Source of the DNA: Candidatus Kapaibacterium sp.
GTDB lineage: Bacteria > Bacteroidota > Ignavibacteria > Kapaibacteriales > HRBIN21
Reading direction: 5' to 3'
Assembly: GCA_025059875.1 (NCBI GenBank)
Contig: JANXCT010000003.1
Span: 130,176-194,175, forward strand
Length of the DNA stretch: 64,000 bases
The position numbers and the translations under genes are program-made. Numbering within the stretch: the stretch's first letter is position 1; every line of letters starts with the position of its first letter. A model generated the notes under the pieces. That model was given only the letters and a program-made list of their open reading frames with translations. It made no database searches and was not told the origin of the DNA. Shown here one piece after another: positions 16,038 through 24,761 of this stretch.

Positions 16038-17787
16038 GCTGGTACTGCGTGATGCGGACAGGCTTGTAGAAGATCCGGGGGGTAGTCCCTTCTCCGTCGC
16101 GGACAATCAGCGTGTGCTTGAGCCAGTTCTGATCATCCCGCTGAGGATAGTCCTCGCGGGCATGGGCTCCACGGCTCTCCCTACGGTTGAGAGCACTGTA
16201 GGTGATGGCCTCCGCGACATCCAGGAGGTTCTCAAGCTCCAGTGCCTCTACAAGCTCAGTGTTGAAGGTCGAACCTCTATCGTCAAGCCGCAACCGTTGG
16301 TAGCGTTCACGCAGATCGGCCAGGATACTGGTCATCTGCTGCAATCCCTGCTCCGTGCGGAAGACACCAACGTGCTCCATCATCGACTTCTGCAGAAGCT
16401 TCCGCAGGGACGCGACGCGCTCGTGACCGTTGGAGCTTGAGCGAAGACGCTCTATCCGCTGCCGGGAGAACTCCAGCACATCGGCCGGAAGTTCTTCCCA
16501 CGGCGCCCCCGCTTGCAGGTACTCCATGATGCTCTTGCCCGCCCGGCGTCCGAAGACGACCAGATCGAGCAGGGAGTTCGTACCCAGCCGATTAGCGCCG
16601 TGGACGGATACACAGGCAACTTCGCCCGCCGCCCACATCCCACGCAGCACAGTGTTCCGATCATCAATGACCACCCGCCCGTCAACGTCAGTCGGAATGC
16701 CTCCCATCGCGTAATGTGCGGTTGGCTGAATTGGGATCCATTCCTTCTTGGGGTTCACCCCAAGGTACATTTGAGCAAAGCCAGTGATCTCAGGCAACTT
16801 CTCCCGCAACACTCGCTCTGGTAGGTGTGTCAAATCCAACCCGATGTAGAAGGTCCCATCACGGGCCTCGATGCCTCGCCCTTCTCGAATCTCCGTAATG
16901 ATTGCCCGACTGATCAAGTCCCGGGGGGCCAGGTCTTTGACCGTCGGGGCATACCGCTCCATGAACGGTTCGCCGTACTTGTTGCGGAGGATTCCTCCCT
17001 CACCACGAGCGGCCTCCGAGATGAGCACCCCAAGCCTCCAGAGGCCCGTCGGATGGAACTGCACAAACTCCATGTCCTCCAGTGGAATGCCTCGACGATA
17101 CACTATCGCCATCCCATCGCCAGTACCTGCGTGAGCATTAGAGGTCACTTGGTACACTCGACCGTAGCCACCAGTAGCGAAGAGCACGGCTCTGGCGTGG
17201 AATACATGGAGCTCACCAGACCGAATGTCGAGCGCCACAACTCCGCGACAGGAGCCGTTGTGGACGATGACGTCCGTGACGAAGAATTCAGAGAAGAAGC
17301 GGACGCCGTTCTTGAGGGCATTCTCGTAGAGAGTGTGGAGCATCGCATGCCCAGTGCGGTCTGCCGAGTGACACGCCCGGCGCACGGGAACCCGCTTGGA
17401 GTTCGGATCAGAAGGGTTCTCCGGCTTCGTGTGCCCACCGAACCGTCGCTGGGCAATCTTACCGTCTGGTCGCCGGGAGAAGGGCATTCCCATGTGCTCC
17501 AGTTCTATGATGGCCCGGATAGCATCCTGGCACATTAACTCTATGGCGTCCTGGTCCCCCAGGAAGTCAGAGCCTTTGATGGTGTCGTACGCGTGCCACT
17601 CCCAGGAGTCCTCTTCCTCGTTCGCTAGGGCTGCGCTCACTCCGCCTTGAGCTGCTCCAGTGTGGGAACGTAACGGATGGACCTTGCTGAGGACTGCGCA
17701 AGTAAACGGTGGCTTGATCTCAACTGCTGCCCGGAGTCCTGCTCCTCCTGAGCCGACGATGACTACATCCACTGTGTGTACCTGCAT
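16018..17787 (-). CDS. sdhA: Succinate dehydrogenase/fumarate reductase flavoprotein subunit
   Basis: FAD subunit of complex II, converting succinate to fumarate on the cytoplasmic face. The 589 residues have the dinucleotide motif VVIVGSGGAGLRAAVEI, the covalent FAD-His in LRSHTGAAQGGVSA, substrate-site FHPTGLW, ARGEGGILRNKYGEPF and VRRACHSADRTGHAML. The C-terminal half has ARGAHAREDYPQRDDQNW, including the usual R-x-x-D-Y-P segment, ending in YQPTERKY. Gene order is sdhC-sdhD-sdhA with a 27-nt gap after sdhD. No iron-sulfur subunit follows, because lgt lies immediately convergent, so sdhB must be elsewhere. Direction (oxidation or reduction) is not evident from sequence. Confidence 0.95.
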   Translation of the reverse strand: MQVHTVDVVIVGSGGAGLRAAVEIKPPFTCAVLSKVHPLRSHTGAAQGGVSAALANEEEDSWEWHAYDTIKGSDFLGDQDAIELMCQDAIRAIIELEHMGMPFSRRPDGKIAQRRFGGHTKPENPSDPNSKRVPVRRACHSADRTGHAMLHTLYENALKNGVRFFSEFFVTDVIVHNGSCRGVVALDIRSGELHVFHARAVLFATGGYGRVYQVTSNAHAGTGDGMAIVYRRGIPLEDMEFVQFHPTGLWRLGVLISEAARGEGGILRNKYGEPFMERYAPTVKDLAPRDLISRAIITEIREGRGIEARDGTFYIGLDLTHLPERVLREKLPEITGFAQMYLGVNPKKEWIPIQPTAHYAMGGIPTDVDGRVVIDDRNTVLRGMWAAGEVACVSVHGANRLGTNSLLDLVVFGRRAGKSIMEYLQAGAPWEELPADVLEFSRQRIERLRSSSNGHERVASLRKLLQKSMMEHVGVFRTEQGLQQMTSILADLRERYQRLRLDDRGSTFNTELVEALELENLLDVAEAITYSALNRRESRGAHAREDYPQRDDQNWLKHTLIVRDGEGTTPRIFYKPVRITQYQPTERKY

Positions 17788-17814
17788 GGCGGATTCGCTC
17801 GCTACTCCGACACT

Positions 17815-18174
17815 TTACGGAAGATGCTTCCACGTGTGTACACTGAGCACCGTGTCGAAGCCCAAGTAGACAAAGTAGAGGGCTGCCACACCAACCAGCC
17901 CGACAATACCTGCGAGGAGCCATTGGGGAAGCTTGAAGTCTCGCAGAATGTTGTAGAGCCCCTGAACACCGTGGTAGAACCCCAACACCACGAACCCCAA
18001 GTACCAGAACTGGAACAACGGGTTCTGCAGCCGCTCAACGGAGGAAGCAAAGCTGTGCCCAGCCGCCTCCGTCCAGTGGACCGTCATGTAGTGGCCAATC
18101 GTGAACACCACGAGCAAAACTCCGCTGATACGCTGCCAATACCAGGCGTAGGAAGACCAACGGCCCGACCGCAT
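17815..18174 (-). CDS. sdhD: Succinate dehydrogenase membrane anchor subunit D
   Basis: The 119-residue membrane protein has three hydrophobic segments. WYWQRISGVLLVVFTIGHYM holds a candidate haem-ligand His in the first, and GFYHGVQGLYNILRDF the quinone-site-like motif after the second. It anchors sdhA/B to the membrane and with sdhC forms the quinone and haem sites. It sits 18 nt after sdhC and 27 nt before sdhA. Assignment rests on topology, motif and position; sequence identity in this subunit is always low. Confidence 0.87.
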   Translation of the reverse strand: MRSGRWSSYAWYWQRISGVLLVVFTIGHYMTVHWTEAAGHSFASSVERLQNPLFQFWYLGFVVLGFYHGVQGLYNILRDFKLPQWLLAGIVGLVGVAALYFVYLGFDTVLSVHTWKHLP

Positions 18175-18192
18175 TGCTACACCCGAAGCAGG

Positions 18193-18600
18193 TTAGACTG
18201 CGAATGGATCGAAGAAGATGAGCACGGCCATGAAGAGCATCATCGCTACCCCAAGGCCGTAGACCAGCCGCAGTAAGAACTTGTGACGATACGCCCCTTG
18301 TGCAGAGAAATCCACCAACACGATCCGGATCCCGTTGAGCGCATGGAAGAGCACGAAAGCAAAGAGCAACCACTCTGCAAACTTGAAGAACGGCGTCGTG
18401 AACGGCTCCATCTTCGCCTGGAAGGCTGCTTCTCCCTCGACGAGAGCCCGAAGTGTCCAGATATGCACGAAGAGATACCCTAGGAGCGCGAGACCTGTAA
18501 TGCGATGCAGGATCCACGCCACGGAACCGAGGTGCCATCGGTACCGGCGGAGGTTGTCCCACCAGGTTGCCACCGGTGACCGCCACTGCTCGTACGCCAT
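18193..18600 (-). CDS. sdhC: Succinate dehydrogenase cytochrome b subunit C
   Basis: The 135-residue membrane subunit starts MAYEQWRSPVATWWDN. WILHRITGLALLGYLFVHIW and LFHALNGIRIVLVDFSAQG are the SdhC signatures (HRxTG and HxxNGxR), with three membrane segments and a haem-ligand His. The longer frame to 18675 crosses the promoter octamer and is rejected. A purine-rich GGGGGATC lies just upstream as ribosome-binding site. It is first in the sdhCDA operon. Confidence 0.92.
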   Translation of the reverse strand: MAYEQWRSPVATWWDNLRRYRWHLGSVAWILHRITGLALLGYLFVHIWTLRALVEGEAAFQAKMEPFTTPFFKFAEWLLFAFVLFHALNGIRIVLVDFSAQGAYRHKFLLRLVYGLGVAMMLFMAVLIFFDPFAV

Positions 18601-18630
18601 TTTTGATCCCCCAATGGATGTCCACACGCA

Positions 18631-18638
18631 CAAACTTA
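18631..18638 (-). promoter_or_regulatory. -7 promoter element of sdhCDA (TAAGTTTG)
   Basis: Minus-strand TAAGTTTG fits TAnnTTTG and lies 31 nt upstream of the sdhC ATG. Confidence 0.5.
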
Positions 18639-18721
18639 TACGGACCGTGACTTTCCTACGCATGATGCTGCTCACCCATGTCCGGATGCCCTCTAGAGAG
18701 GCTCAAGCCATCCTCCATGTT

Positions 18722-18729
18722 TATTTTTG
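18722..18729 (+). promoter_or_regulatory. -7 promoter element of the TonB-dependent receptor (TATTTTTG)
   Basis: TATTTTTG lies 26 nt before ATG 18756, inside the longer frame that begins at 18678, which argues for the shorter protein. Confidence 0.55.
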
Positions 18730-18755
18730 CACGACCGACAAGCCAGGCTGTCCGA

Positions 18756-20852
18756 ATGAGGCTCAGCACAGTAGGACCAATCGTAGCAGTCAGCTTAGCA
18801 GCTACTGCTGCTGACACAACGTATGTATTTCCCCCCACGACAGTCACCGCCTTGCGGACCACCCAACTACCCCTGGTTGCACCCTACGCACAGACCTACC
18901 GTACGGCGGAGGACTGGGACTCACGGCGTAGCTACGGCGTTGAGGAAGCTCTGAGACGGATTCCTGGGCTCTTCGTCCAAGACCGAGCAGGCACAGGCGA
19001 TCTGCGGATCGTTGTCCGCGGATTCGGTGCGCGGGGAGCTGGAGACCGCTCTAACAACGGCACAACCCGTGGCGTTCGCATCCTCTTAGACGGAGTGCCC
19101 CTGACAGAGCCCGATGGGCGCACGGCATTGGACCTACTGGAGCCTACAGTGATTGCGGAAGTGGACATCCTCCGGTCCAACAGTACCCTCTTGTGGGGCA
19201 ACGCGAGCGGAGGTGTCATTGCCTTTCGGACCATCCCGCTACTCACAGCGCCACCATTGACACTCTCTGCAAGCGCCGGAAGCTTTGGGTTCCGAAAGGT
19301 CACCGCCCAGTTCGTCTCCCACTCGGCTACGAGCACTATCAGCGGCACCGTGGCTCACTCTGCCTCCAGCGGATGGCGCCGCCATGCCCAAGCACAGCGC
19401 TGGTGGGCTGGCTTGTCAGTAGCTTCAGAGCTACAGGCCAGGACTCTAATAGAGCTCACAGCCTCCTTCACCGCTAACCGCTTCAATATCCCTGGCCCAC
19501 TGAGCTGGGAAGAGTTCCTCCAGGACCCAGAAGCAGCCAACGCGGTGTATCTCGAGCAACGGGCACGGCGTGAAAACCTGATTGCCCACCTTACCGTAAC
19601 CCTCAGCCACTCCCCTACCCCAAGCCAGCGATTACAGCTCAGCACCTTCGTCCAGCCGAAGTTCTTAACCCGCTCTGAGCGAGGGACCTACCGCGAGTTC
19701 TCCCGTGTCATGACTGGCGGTAGTCTCCTCTATCACCCCACGTGGCACTTATCCCCGACGGCAACACTCCTTTTGACCATAGGCGGAGATGTAGCACTCC
19801 AAGATGGGCCGGCACTCTTCTACAAGCTCACTGCCGATGGGGGACGTGACAGTGTCCTACGGCAGAACAAGCGAGAGGCTGCTCTCAACGCCGGCACCTT
19901 CGCCCGTGCCCTCTTCCTATTGGGCCCCTGGCAGTTCTGGCTAGGTCTTCGAAGCGACTGGCTGGCCTACCGACTCATTGACGCCCTCCGCCCCTCACTC
20001 TCGGACTACAAGCTCTTCCGCGCCATCCTACCCAGTGGAGGCATAGGATATCGCCTCTCCGAGCATCACAGTGTCTACGCCCATGTCAGCTCCGGCTGGG
20101 AAGTTCCTGCTTACAACGAAGTAGACCCTCCCCCAACGGCGGCTTCTCGGGGCATCAATCCAGACTTGAAGCCGATGCGGTCCTGGACTGTGGAAGTAGG
20201 GAGCCGGCACATGTTCCGTCCCGCCCAGCAGAGCTTTCTCCAGGACATACGTGCCGACTTCGCACTCTACTGGATTGACAGCCGCAACGAGATCGTACCC
20301 TACGGCGGTGGACGCTTCTACGTGAATGCCGCCCGCAGCCAACGCATGGGGGTGGAAGTACAAGTAACGCTCGGTCTCCGCGGTGGGCTAACGCTCCAAG
20401 CAGTAGCCACCTTAGCGAGCATGCGGTACCGGTCCTACGTCGTTGACTCCTCGTACTTCGGCATCCAACGCCAGGTAGATTTCAGCAACAACCGCATCGC
20501 CGGCGTCCCTGCGGTTCAAGGCGGATTCCATGCAGAGTACACCCTACCCTGGCTTCCCATTCGGCTTGGAGTAGAGCTGAGCTACGTCGGCCCGATGTAT
20601 GCCGACGATGCCAACGAGGTCCGGGTCCCGGACTACGCACTCTGGAATGTTAGCATTCGCTCGGAGCGCTCCTGGTCGATCGCTGGAATTGCCGTGAGCC
20701 CTTGGGCAGAGCTGCGAAACTTGGCGAACCGGCGGTACGTAGGCTCCGTCTACGTCAATCCCGATCGTGACAGTCGAGGCCGTCCACTCTTTGCAGAGCT
20801 AGGTATGCCCAGAGCGATCACCGTGGGGCTCCAGGTCAACACCGCTCGGTAG
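18756..20852 (+). CDS. TonB-dependent outer-membrane receptor
   Basis: Gated outer-membrane barrel for uptake of a scarce nutrient, energised by TonB. The 698 residues start with signal peptide MRLSTVGPIVAVSLAATAA; a TonB-box-like stretch FPPTTVTALR follows. The plug domain (about 45-170) is clear: SYGVEEALRRIPGLFVQDRA, LRIVVRGFGARGAGDRSNNG, RILLDGVPLTEPDGRT and LWGNASGGVIAFRT. The rest is a 22-strand-like barrel ending AITVGLQVNTAR. There is no carboxypeptidase-like N-terminal extension and no SusD neighbour, so it is not a polysaccharide SusC type; iron chelate, cobalamin or metal are more likely, but the ligand cannot be named. It is divergent from sdhCDA and converges on der with a 23-nt gap. 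Confidence 0.88.
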   Translation: MRLSTVGPIVAVSLAATAADTTYVFPPTTVTALRTTQLPLVAPYAQTYRTAEDWDSRRSYGVEEALRRIPGLFVQDRAGTGDLRIVVRGFGARGAGDRSNNGTTRGVRILLDGVPLTEPDGRTALDLLEPTVIAEVDILRSNSTLLWGNASGGVIAFRTIPLLTAPPLTLSASAGSFGFRKVTAQFVSHSATSTISGTVAHSASSGWRRHAQAQRWWAGLSVASELQARTLIELTASFTANRFNIPGPLSWEEFLQDPEAANAVYLEQRARRENLIAHLTVTLSHSPTPSQRLQLSTFVQPKFLTRSERGTYREFSRVMTGGSLLYHPTWHLSPTATLLLTIGGDVALQDGPALFYKLTADGGRDSVLRQNKREAALNAGTFARALFLLGPWQFWLGLRSDWLAYRLIDALRPSLSDYKLFRAILPSGGIGYRLSEHHSVYAHVSSGWEVPAYNEVDPPPTAASRGINPDLKPMRSWTVEVGSRHMFRPAQQSFLQDIRADFALYWIDSRNEIVPYGGGRFYVNAARSQRMGVEVQVTLGLRGGLTLQAVATLASMRYRSYVVDSSYFGIQRQVDFSNNRIAGVPAVQGGFHAEYTLPWLPIRLGVELSYVGPMYADDANEVRVPDYALWNVSIRSERSWSIAGIAVSPWAELRNLANRRYVGSVYVNPDRDSRGRPLFAELGMPRAITVGLQVNTAR

Positions 20853-20875
20853 ACAGCAGCCCCCGCTACAACCGG

Positions 20876-22201
20876 CTACGCCTGTAGGGTATACGGAACA
20901 TTCTTGCGCCGGAAGAGGAAGGAGATAGGCACCCCCTCAAAATCGAAGTGCTCTCGCAGGGTCCCTTCCAGGAAGCGCTTGTATGAGTCGGGGATGAGGT
21001 CGGGGTGATTGCAGAAGAACACGAACACCGGCGGCTCCGTACGCACCTGTGTGACGTAGTTGATGCGGATCTCTTTCCCCTGCACTGCTGGCGGAGGTGT
21101 TCGCTCGATGACTGGGAGAAGTGTACGGTTGAGCTGCGAAGTCGAGATTCGCTGCCGACGGCGCTCGCTGATCCGCTTGGCAAGCTCTAGAATTTTCGTC
21201 ACCCGCTGCCGAGTGAGCGCTGAGACGAACAGCACAGGGATATACAGCAGCCCGGGAAGCTCCTCACGTACTCGCTCCACGTACCAGTCGGCCGTCTTGG
21301 CGTCCTTTTCTACCAAGTCCCACTTGTTGAAGACCAGGAAGACCCCTTTGCGGGCCTCCACGACATCCGCGACGATCCGTTTGTCCTGTTCGCGCAGCCC
21401 CTCATACGCGTCCACAACGACAGCCGCCACGTCGCAGCGCTCTAGGGCCCGAAGAGTGCGCACAACACTGTAAAGCTCCACGTTCTCCTGGATACGACTC
21501 CGTCGGCGCAGCCCGGCCGTATCGATGAGGAGGAATTCTTCACCGTTGTAGCGGACGACGGTGTCGACCGCATCACGCGTCGTGCCCGGAATTGGTGTAA
21601 CGATGACCTGCTGGCGTCCCAACAGCGCGTTGACGAGGCTCGACTTACCAACGTTAGGACGCCCAAGGATGGCCAACTTTACGCGAATGTCAGGCTCTGC
21701 AGGACTCCCCTCCGGCAGGGCAGCGACGAGAGCGTCCAAGAGCTCCCCCAGACTGCGTCCGCTAGCTGCTGCGATGGGGTAAGGATTCCCAAGGCCGAGT
21801 TGGTAGAACTCTGCTGCCATCGCATCCCACTCGGCCGTATCGCACTTGTTGACGGCAATGAAGACAGGCTTCTGAGCCGCCCTCAGAAGAGCCGCCAGCT
21901 CTTGGTCAATCGGGGTCATCCCCTCACGGGCGTCTACGACGAAGACAATTGCATCGGCCTCTTCGATGGCTAGTGCCGTCTGCTCCCGCACGGCCTGGGC
22001 AATAAGATCATCGCTCTCGGGGATCCAACCGCCAGTATCGATGACCGTGAAATGCCTGCCAGCCCACTCTGCAGGCGCATAGAGCCGGTCCCGCGTAACC
22101 CCAGGGGTCGCCTCCACAATCGCCCGCCGCTCTCGGATGAGCCGATTGAAGAGAGTAGACTTCCCAACGTTTGGCCGCCCTACAATCGCCACAAGGCTCA
22201 T
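20876..22201 (-). CDS. der: Ribosome-associated GTPase Der (EngA)
   Basis: Essential tandem GTPase for 50S subunit maturation. Its 441 residues contain two G domains, VAIVGRPNVGKSTLFNRL at the N-terminus and LAILGRPNVGKSSLVNALLG near 180, each with its DTAG/DTGG and NKCD/NKWD motifs. A C-terminal KH-like domain (KEIRINYVTQVRTEPPVFVF) closes the protein. The start overlaps the moxR stop as ATGA, so the two are co-translated. Confidence 0.97.
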   Translation of the reverse strand: MSLVAIVGRPNVGKSTLFNRLIRERRAIVEATPGVTRDRLYAPAEWAGRHFTVIDTGGWIPESDDLIAQAVREQTALAIEEADAIVFVVDAREGMTPIDQELAALLRAAQKPVFIAVNKCDTAEWDAMAAEFYQLGLGNPYPIAAASGRSLGELLDALVAALPEGSPAEPDIRVKLAILGRPNVGKSSLVNALLGRQQVIVTPIPGTTRDAVDTVVRYNGEEFLLIDTAGLRRRSRIQENVELYSVVRTLRALERCDVAAVVVDAYEGLREQDKRIVADVVEARKGVFLVFNKWDLVEKDAKTADWYVERVREELPGLLYIPVLFVSALTRQRVTKILELAKRISERRRQRISTSQLNRTLLPVIERTPPPAVQGKEIRINYVTQVRTEPPVFVFFCNHPDLIPDSYKRFLEGTLREHFDFEGVPISFLFRRKNVPYTLQA

Positions 22202-23178
22202 CCGACCGCCTCTAAAAGGCGTTGGACCAACATCACCGGGGTGATGTTGTCGGCCTCAGCAGCAAAGTTCAGCACCATGCGATGCCGTAGAACCGGCAGC
22301 GCTACTGCCCGGACATCCTCCACGGATGGGGTAAAACGGCCGTAGAGCGCAGCCCGTGCCTTGGCGCCAAGGATGAGGTACTGCGAAGCCCGAGGGCCTG
22401 CGCCATATCGCAAGTATTCCCGAACCACAGGTAGCGCCCCGTTCTGGGGCCGGCTCGCCCGAACCAGCCGAACAGCGTACTCCACGACGTGGTCAGCCAC
22501 CGGAATACGGCGGATGAGATGCTGGTACTCCACAATCTCGGAGGCTGTCAAAACAGTCTCCACCTGCGGTTCGATGTCGGCAGTGGTGCGCTGCACAATC
22601 TCTACCTCCTCCTCGAAGCTAGGGTAGTCAATCCAGAGGTTGAACATGAAGCGGTCAAGCTGCGCTTCCGGTAGCGGATAGGTTCCTTCCTGCTCGATGG
22701 GATTCTGCGTGGCCAACACGAAGAAGGGCTCCTCCAGGCGGTAGGTAACACCAGCGGCTGTGACGCTGTACTCCTGCATTGCTTCTAACAGGGCTGACTG
22801 GGTCTTGGGAGGTGTGCGGTTGATCTCATCTGCCAGGACGACGTTGGCAAAGATAGGACCGCGGACGAAGCGGAAGCGCTTCTCACCTGTAGCCAGATTC
22901 TCCTCCAGGACCTCCGTCCCCACAATGTCACTGGGCATGAGGTCAGGGGTGAACTGGATACGACTGAACTTCAGCGCCAATGCCTGGGCTACGGTCCGTA
23001 CTAGAAGCGTCTTTGCCAGCCCTGGGACCCCAATGATGAGGCAGTGCCCACGGGCAAAGAGGGCAATGAGGAGCTGCTCGATGATCTCCTGCTGGCCAAC
23101 GATGACCCGCGCAATCTGTTCACGCAGCTTCGCGATAGCTTCAGCCAAGCGCTCCAAACGCTGCAGTTCACTGCTCAT
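22198..23178 (-). CDS. MoxR-family AAA+ ATPase
   Basis: The 326-residue chaperone-like ATPase opens with LREQIARVIVGQQEIIEQLL. It has Walker A IIGVPGLAKTLLVRT, Walker B NVVLADEINRTPPKTQ, SALLEAMQEYSV, sensor-1 FVLATQNPIEQEGTYPLPEA and the MoxR lid domain. MoxR proteins normally work with DUF58 and vWA-domain proteins in metal insertion or envelope protein maturation. None is seen nearby; the downstream gene is der, four bases overlapping. A degenerate AGGGTTTG about 41 nt upstream might be its -7 element. Confidence 0.93.
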   Translation of the reverse strand: MSSELQRLERLAEAIAKLREQIARVIVGQQEIIEQLLIALFARGHCLIIGVPGLAKTLLVRTVAQALALKFSRIQFTPDLMPSDIVGTEVLEENLATGEKRFRFVRGPIFANVVLADEINRTPPKTQSALLEAMQEYSVTAAGVTYRLEEPFFVLATQNPIEQEGTYPLPEAQLDRFMFNLWIDYPSFEEEVEIVQRTTADIEPQVETVLTASEIVEYQHLIRRIPVADHVVEYAVRLVRASRPQNGALPVVREYLRYGAGPRASQYLILGAKARAALYGRFTPSVEDVRAVALPVLRHRMVLNFAAEADNITPVMLVQRLLEAVG

Positions 23179-23280
23179 TCTTCCGCACCATCACCAACTC
23201 CGGCAGGCAGAAAGACGCCAAACCCTTGGGGAAATTGGTGCTTCGGACTCTGGAACACGCTTGCTCGCAAAGCCCCTCCC

Positions 23281-23288
23281 TAATTTTG
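23281..23288 (+). promoter_or_regulatory. -7 promoter element of lpdA (TAATTTTG)
   Basis: TAATTTTG with a TTG 17 nt upstream (23261-23263) gives one of the better two-part promoter matches in the window. ATG 23328 is 40 nt downstream. Confidence 0.6.
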
Positions 23289-23327
23289 CCGTTGCAAGCA
23301 AGTCACAACAGAGCACCGCATGCCTGC

Positions 23328-24731
23328 ATGAACCGCCATCAGTGTGATGTCGTCGTGATTGGAGCTGGACCGGGCGGCTATGTAGCCGCAATCCGGGCTG
23401 CGCAGCTACGACTCCGGACCATCTGCGTTGAACGGGATCGGCTCGGCGGAATCTGCCTGAATTGGGGCTGCATCCCCACGAAGGCCCTCCTCCGGAGCGC
23501 TGAGCAGATGCACTTCCTACGGCGAGCAGCAGAGTTCGGCTTCAGCATCGACACTCCGAAGTTCGACTTCTCACGAATCATCGAGCGTAGCCGACAAGTT
23601 GCTGAACGCATGTCGAACGGGATCGCTTATCTGTTCCGCAAGTACGGCGTCCAGCACCTCCGCGGAACAGCCACCATAGCTGACGTAGGGCAGGTAGAGG
23701 TCCGAGACGAAGGCGGCACAGTAACTGACCGGATTGAATGCCGTCACATCATCGTGGCCACTGGCGCACGCCCTCGCATGCTCCCAGGCATAGAAGTAGA
23801 CCGGGAGCGTATCCTCACCAGCACTGAGGCGATGGTACTCCAAGAGCCTCCGGAGTCGCTCATCATCATCGGTGCAGGCGCCATCGGTGTAGAGTTCGCC
23901 TACTTCTACAACGCCTTCGGCACAAAGGTCACCCTCATAGAGCTTCTGCCACGCATCCTTCCGAACGAGGACGAAGAGGTCTCTCGCGAACTGGAGCGCC
24001 ACTTCAAGAAGGAGGGCATCCAAATCCTGACCTCCACGAAAGTCGTTGCCGCCAAGCGGAAGGGGAAAGGGGTAGTCGTTACTGTCGAAACGAGCGACGG
24101 TCGCCAGCAGACACTCACAGCGGACATGGCGCTCAACGCCGTTGGCGTCCAGGGAAACGTGGAGGACTTGGGGCTGGAACGGTTGGGAGTACAGGTAGAG
24201 CGCAGCTTCATCAAGGTAGACCCCTACCTGCGCACGAATGTGCCAGGTATCTACGCAATCGGTGACGTTGCCGGCCCGCCCTGGTTAGCGCACAAAGCCT
24301 CTGCGGAAGGGATCGTCTGCGTAGAGGCGATCGCAGGCCACAATCCGTTGCCTGTAGACTACTCTAACATCCCAGCCTGCACATACTGTCAACCCCAAGT
24401 TGCTAGCATTGGCATGACGGAGCAGCAGGCCCGTGAAGCAGGATACGAGCTGAAGATCGGGAAGTTCCCCTTCTCTGCCAGTGGCAAAGCTTGGAGCATA
24501 GGGGAGGCACGAGGCTTCGTGAAGCTCATCTTCGACGCCCGCTACGGAGAACTCTTGGGGGCGCACATGATTGGACCCGACGTGACAGAACTCATCGCTG
24601 AGCTTGGGGTTGTCCGGACGCTGGAAGGGACGGCACGGACCATCTTCCGGACCGTCCATGCCCACCCGACACTTAGCGAAGCAATCATGGAAGCTGCCGC
24701 CGTAGCCTATGACGAGGCCGTCAACTTCTGA
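23328..24731 (+). CDS. lpdA: Dihydrolipoyl dehydrogenase (E3)
   Basis: FAD enzyme reoxidising the dihydrolipoyl groups of 2-oxoacid dehydrogenase complexes or the glycine cleavage system. It has 467 residues. The FAD motif VVVIGAGPGGYVAAIRAAQ is at the N-terminus, and the redox-active disulfide in GGICLNWGCIPTKALL is intact. The NAD-binding motif LIIIGAGAIGVEFAYFY and TNVPGIYAIGDVAGPPWLAH are present, and the C-terminal active site is VHAHPTLSEAIMEAA. The start is set by the promoter at 23281; a longer frame from 23226 would cross it. A three-codon ATG CCT GCA TGA at 23320 overlaps the start, probably by chance. E1/E2 genes are not in the window. The ATP-grasp gene follows after 30 nt with no new promoter seen. 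Confidence 0.96.
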   Translation: MNRHQCDVVVIGAGPGGYVAAIRAAQLRLRTICVERDRLGGICLNWGCIPTKALLRSAEQMHFLRRAAEFGFSIDTPKFDFSRIIERSRQVAERMSNGIAYLFRKYGVQHLRGTATIADVGQVEVRDEGGTVTDRIECRHIIVATGARPRMLPGIEVDRERILTSTEAMVLQEPPESLIIIGAGAIGVEFAYFYNAFGTKVTLIELLPRILPNEDEEVSRELERHFKKEGIQILTSTKVVAAKRKGKGVVVTVETSDGRQQTLTADMALNAVGVQGNVEDLGLERLGVQVERSFIKVDPYLRTNVPGIYAIGDVAGPPWLAHKASAEGIVCVEAIAGHNPLPVDYSNIPACTYCQPQVASIGMTEQQAREAGYELKIGKFPFSASGKAWSIGEARGFVKLIFDARYGELLGAHMIGPDVTELIAELGVVRTLEGTARTIFRTVHAHPTLSEAIMEAAAVAYDEAVNF

Positions 24732-24761
24732 AGCCAGTCCAACAGCAGAGAGGCTTGTCAC

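Noticed and set aside
16825-17538. 237-codon plus-strand frame opposite sdhA
   Set aside because: It is the antisense shadow of a well-conserved flavoprotein gene and shows no domain or signal.
23320-23331. Tiny leader peptide ATG CCT GCA TGA overlapping the lpdA start
   Set aside because: Three codons with no repeat of regulatory residues and no attenuator hairpin; most likely chance.
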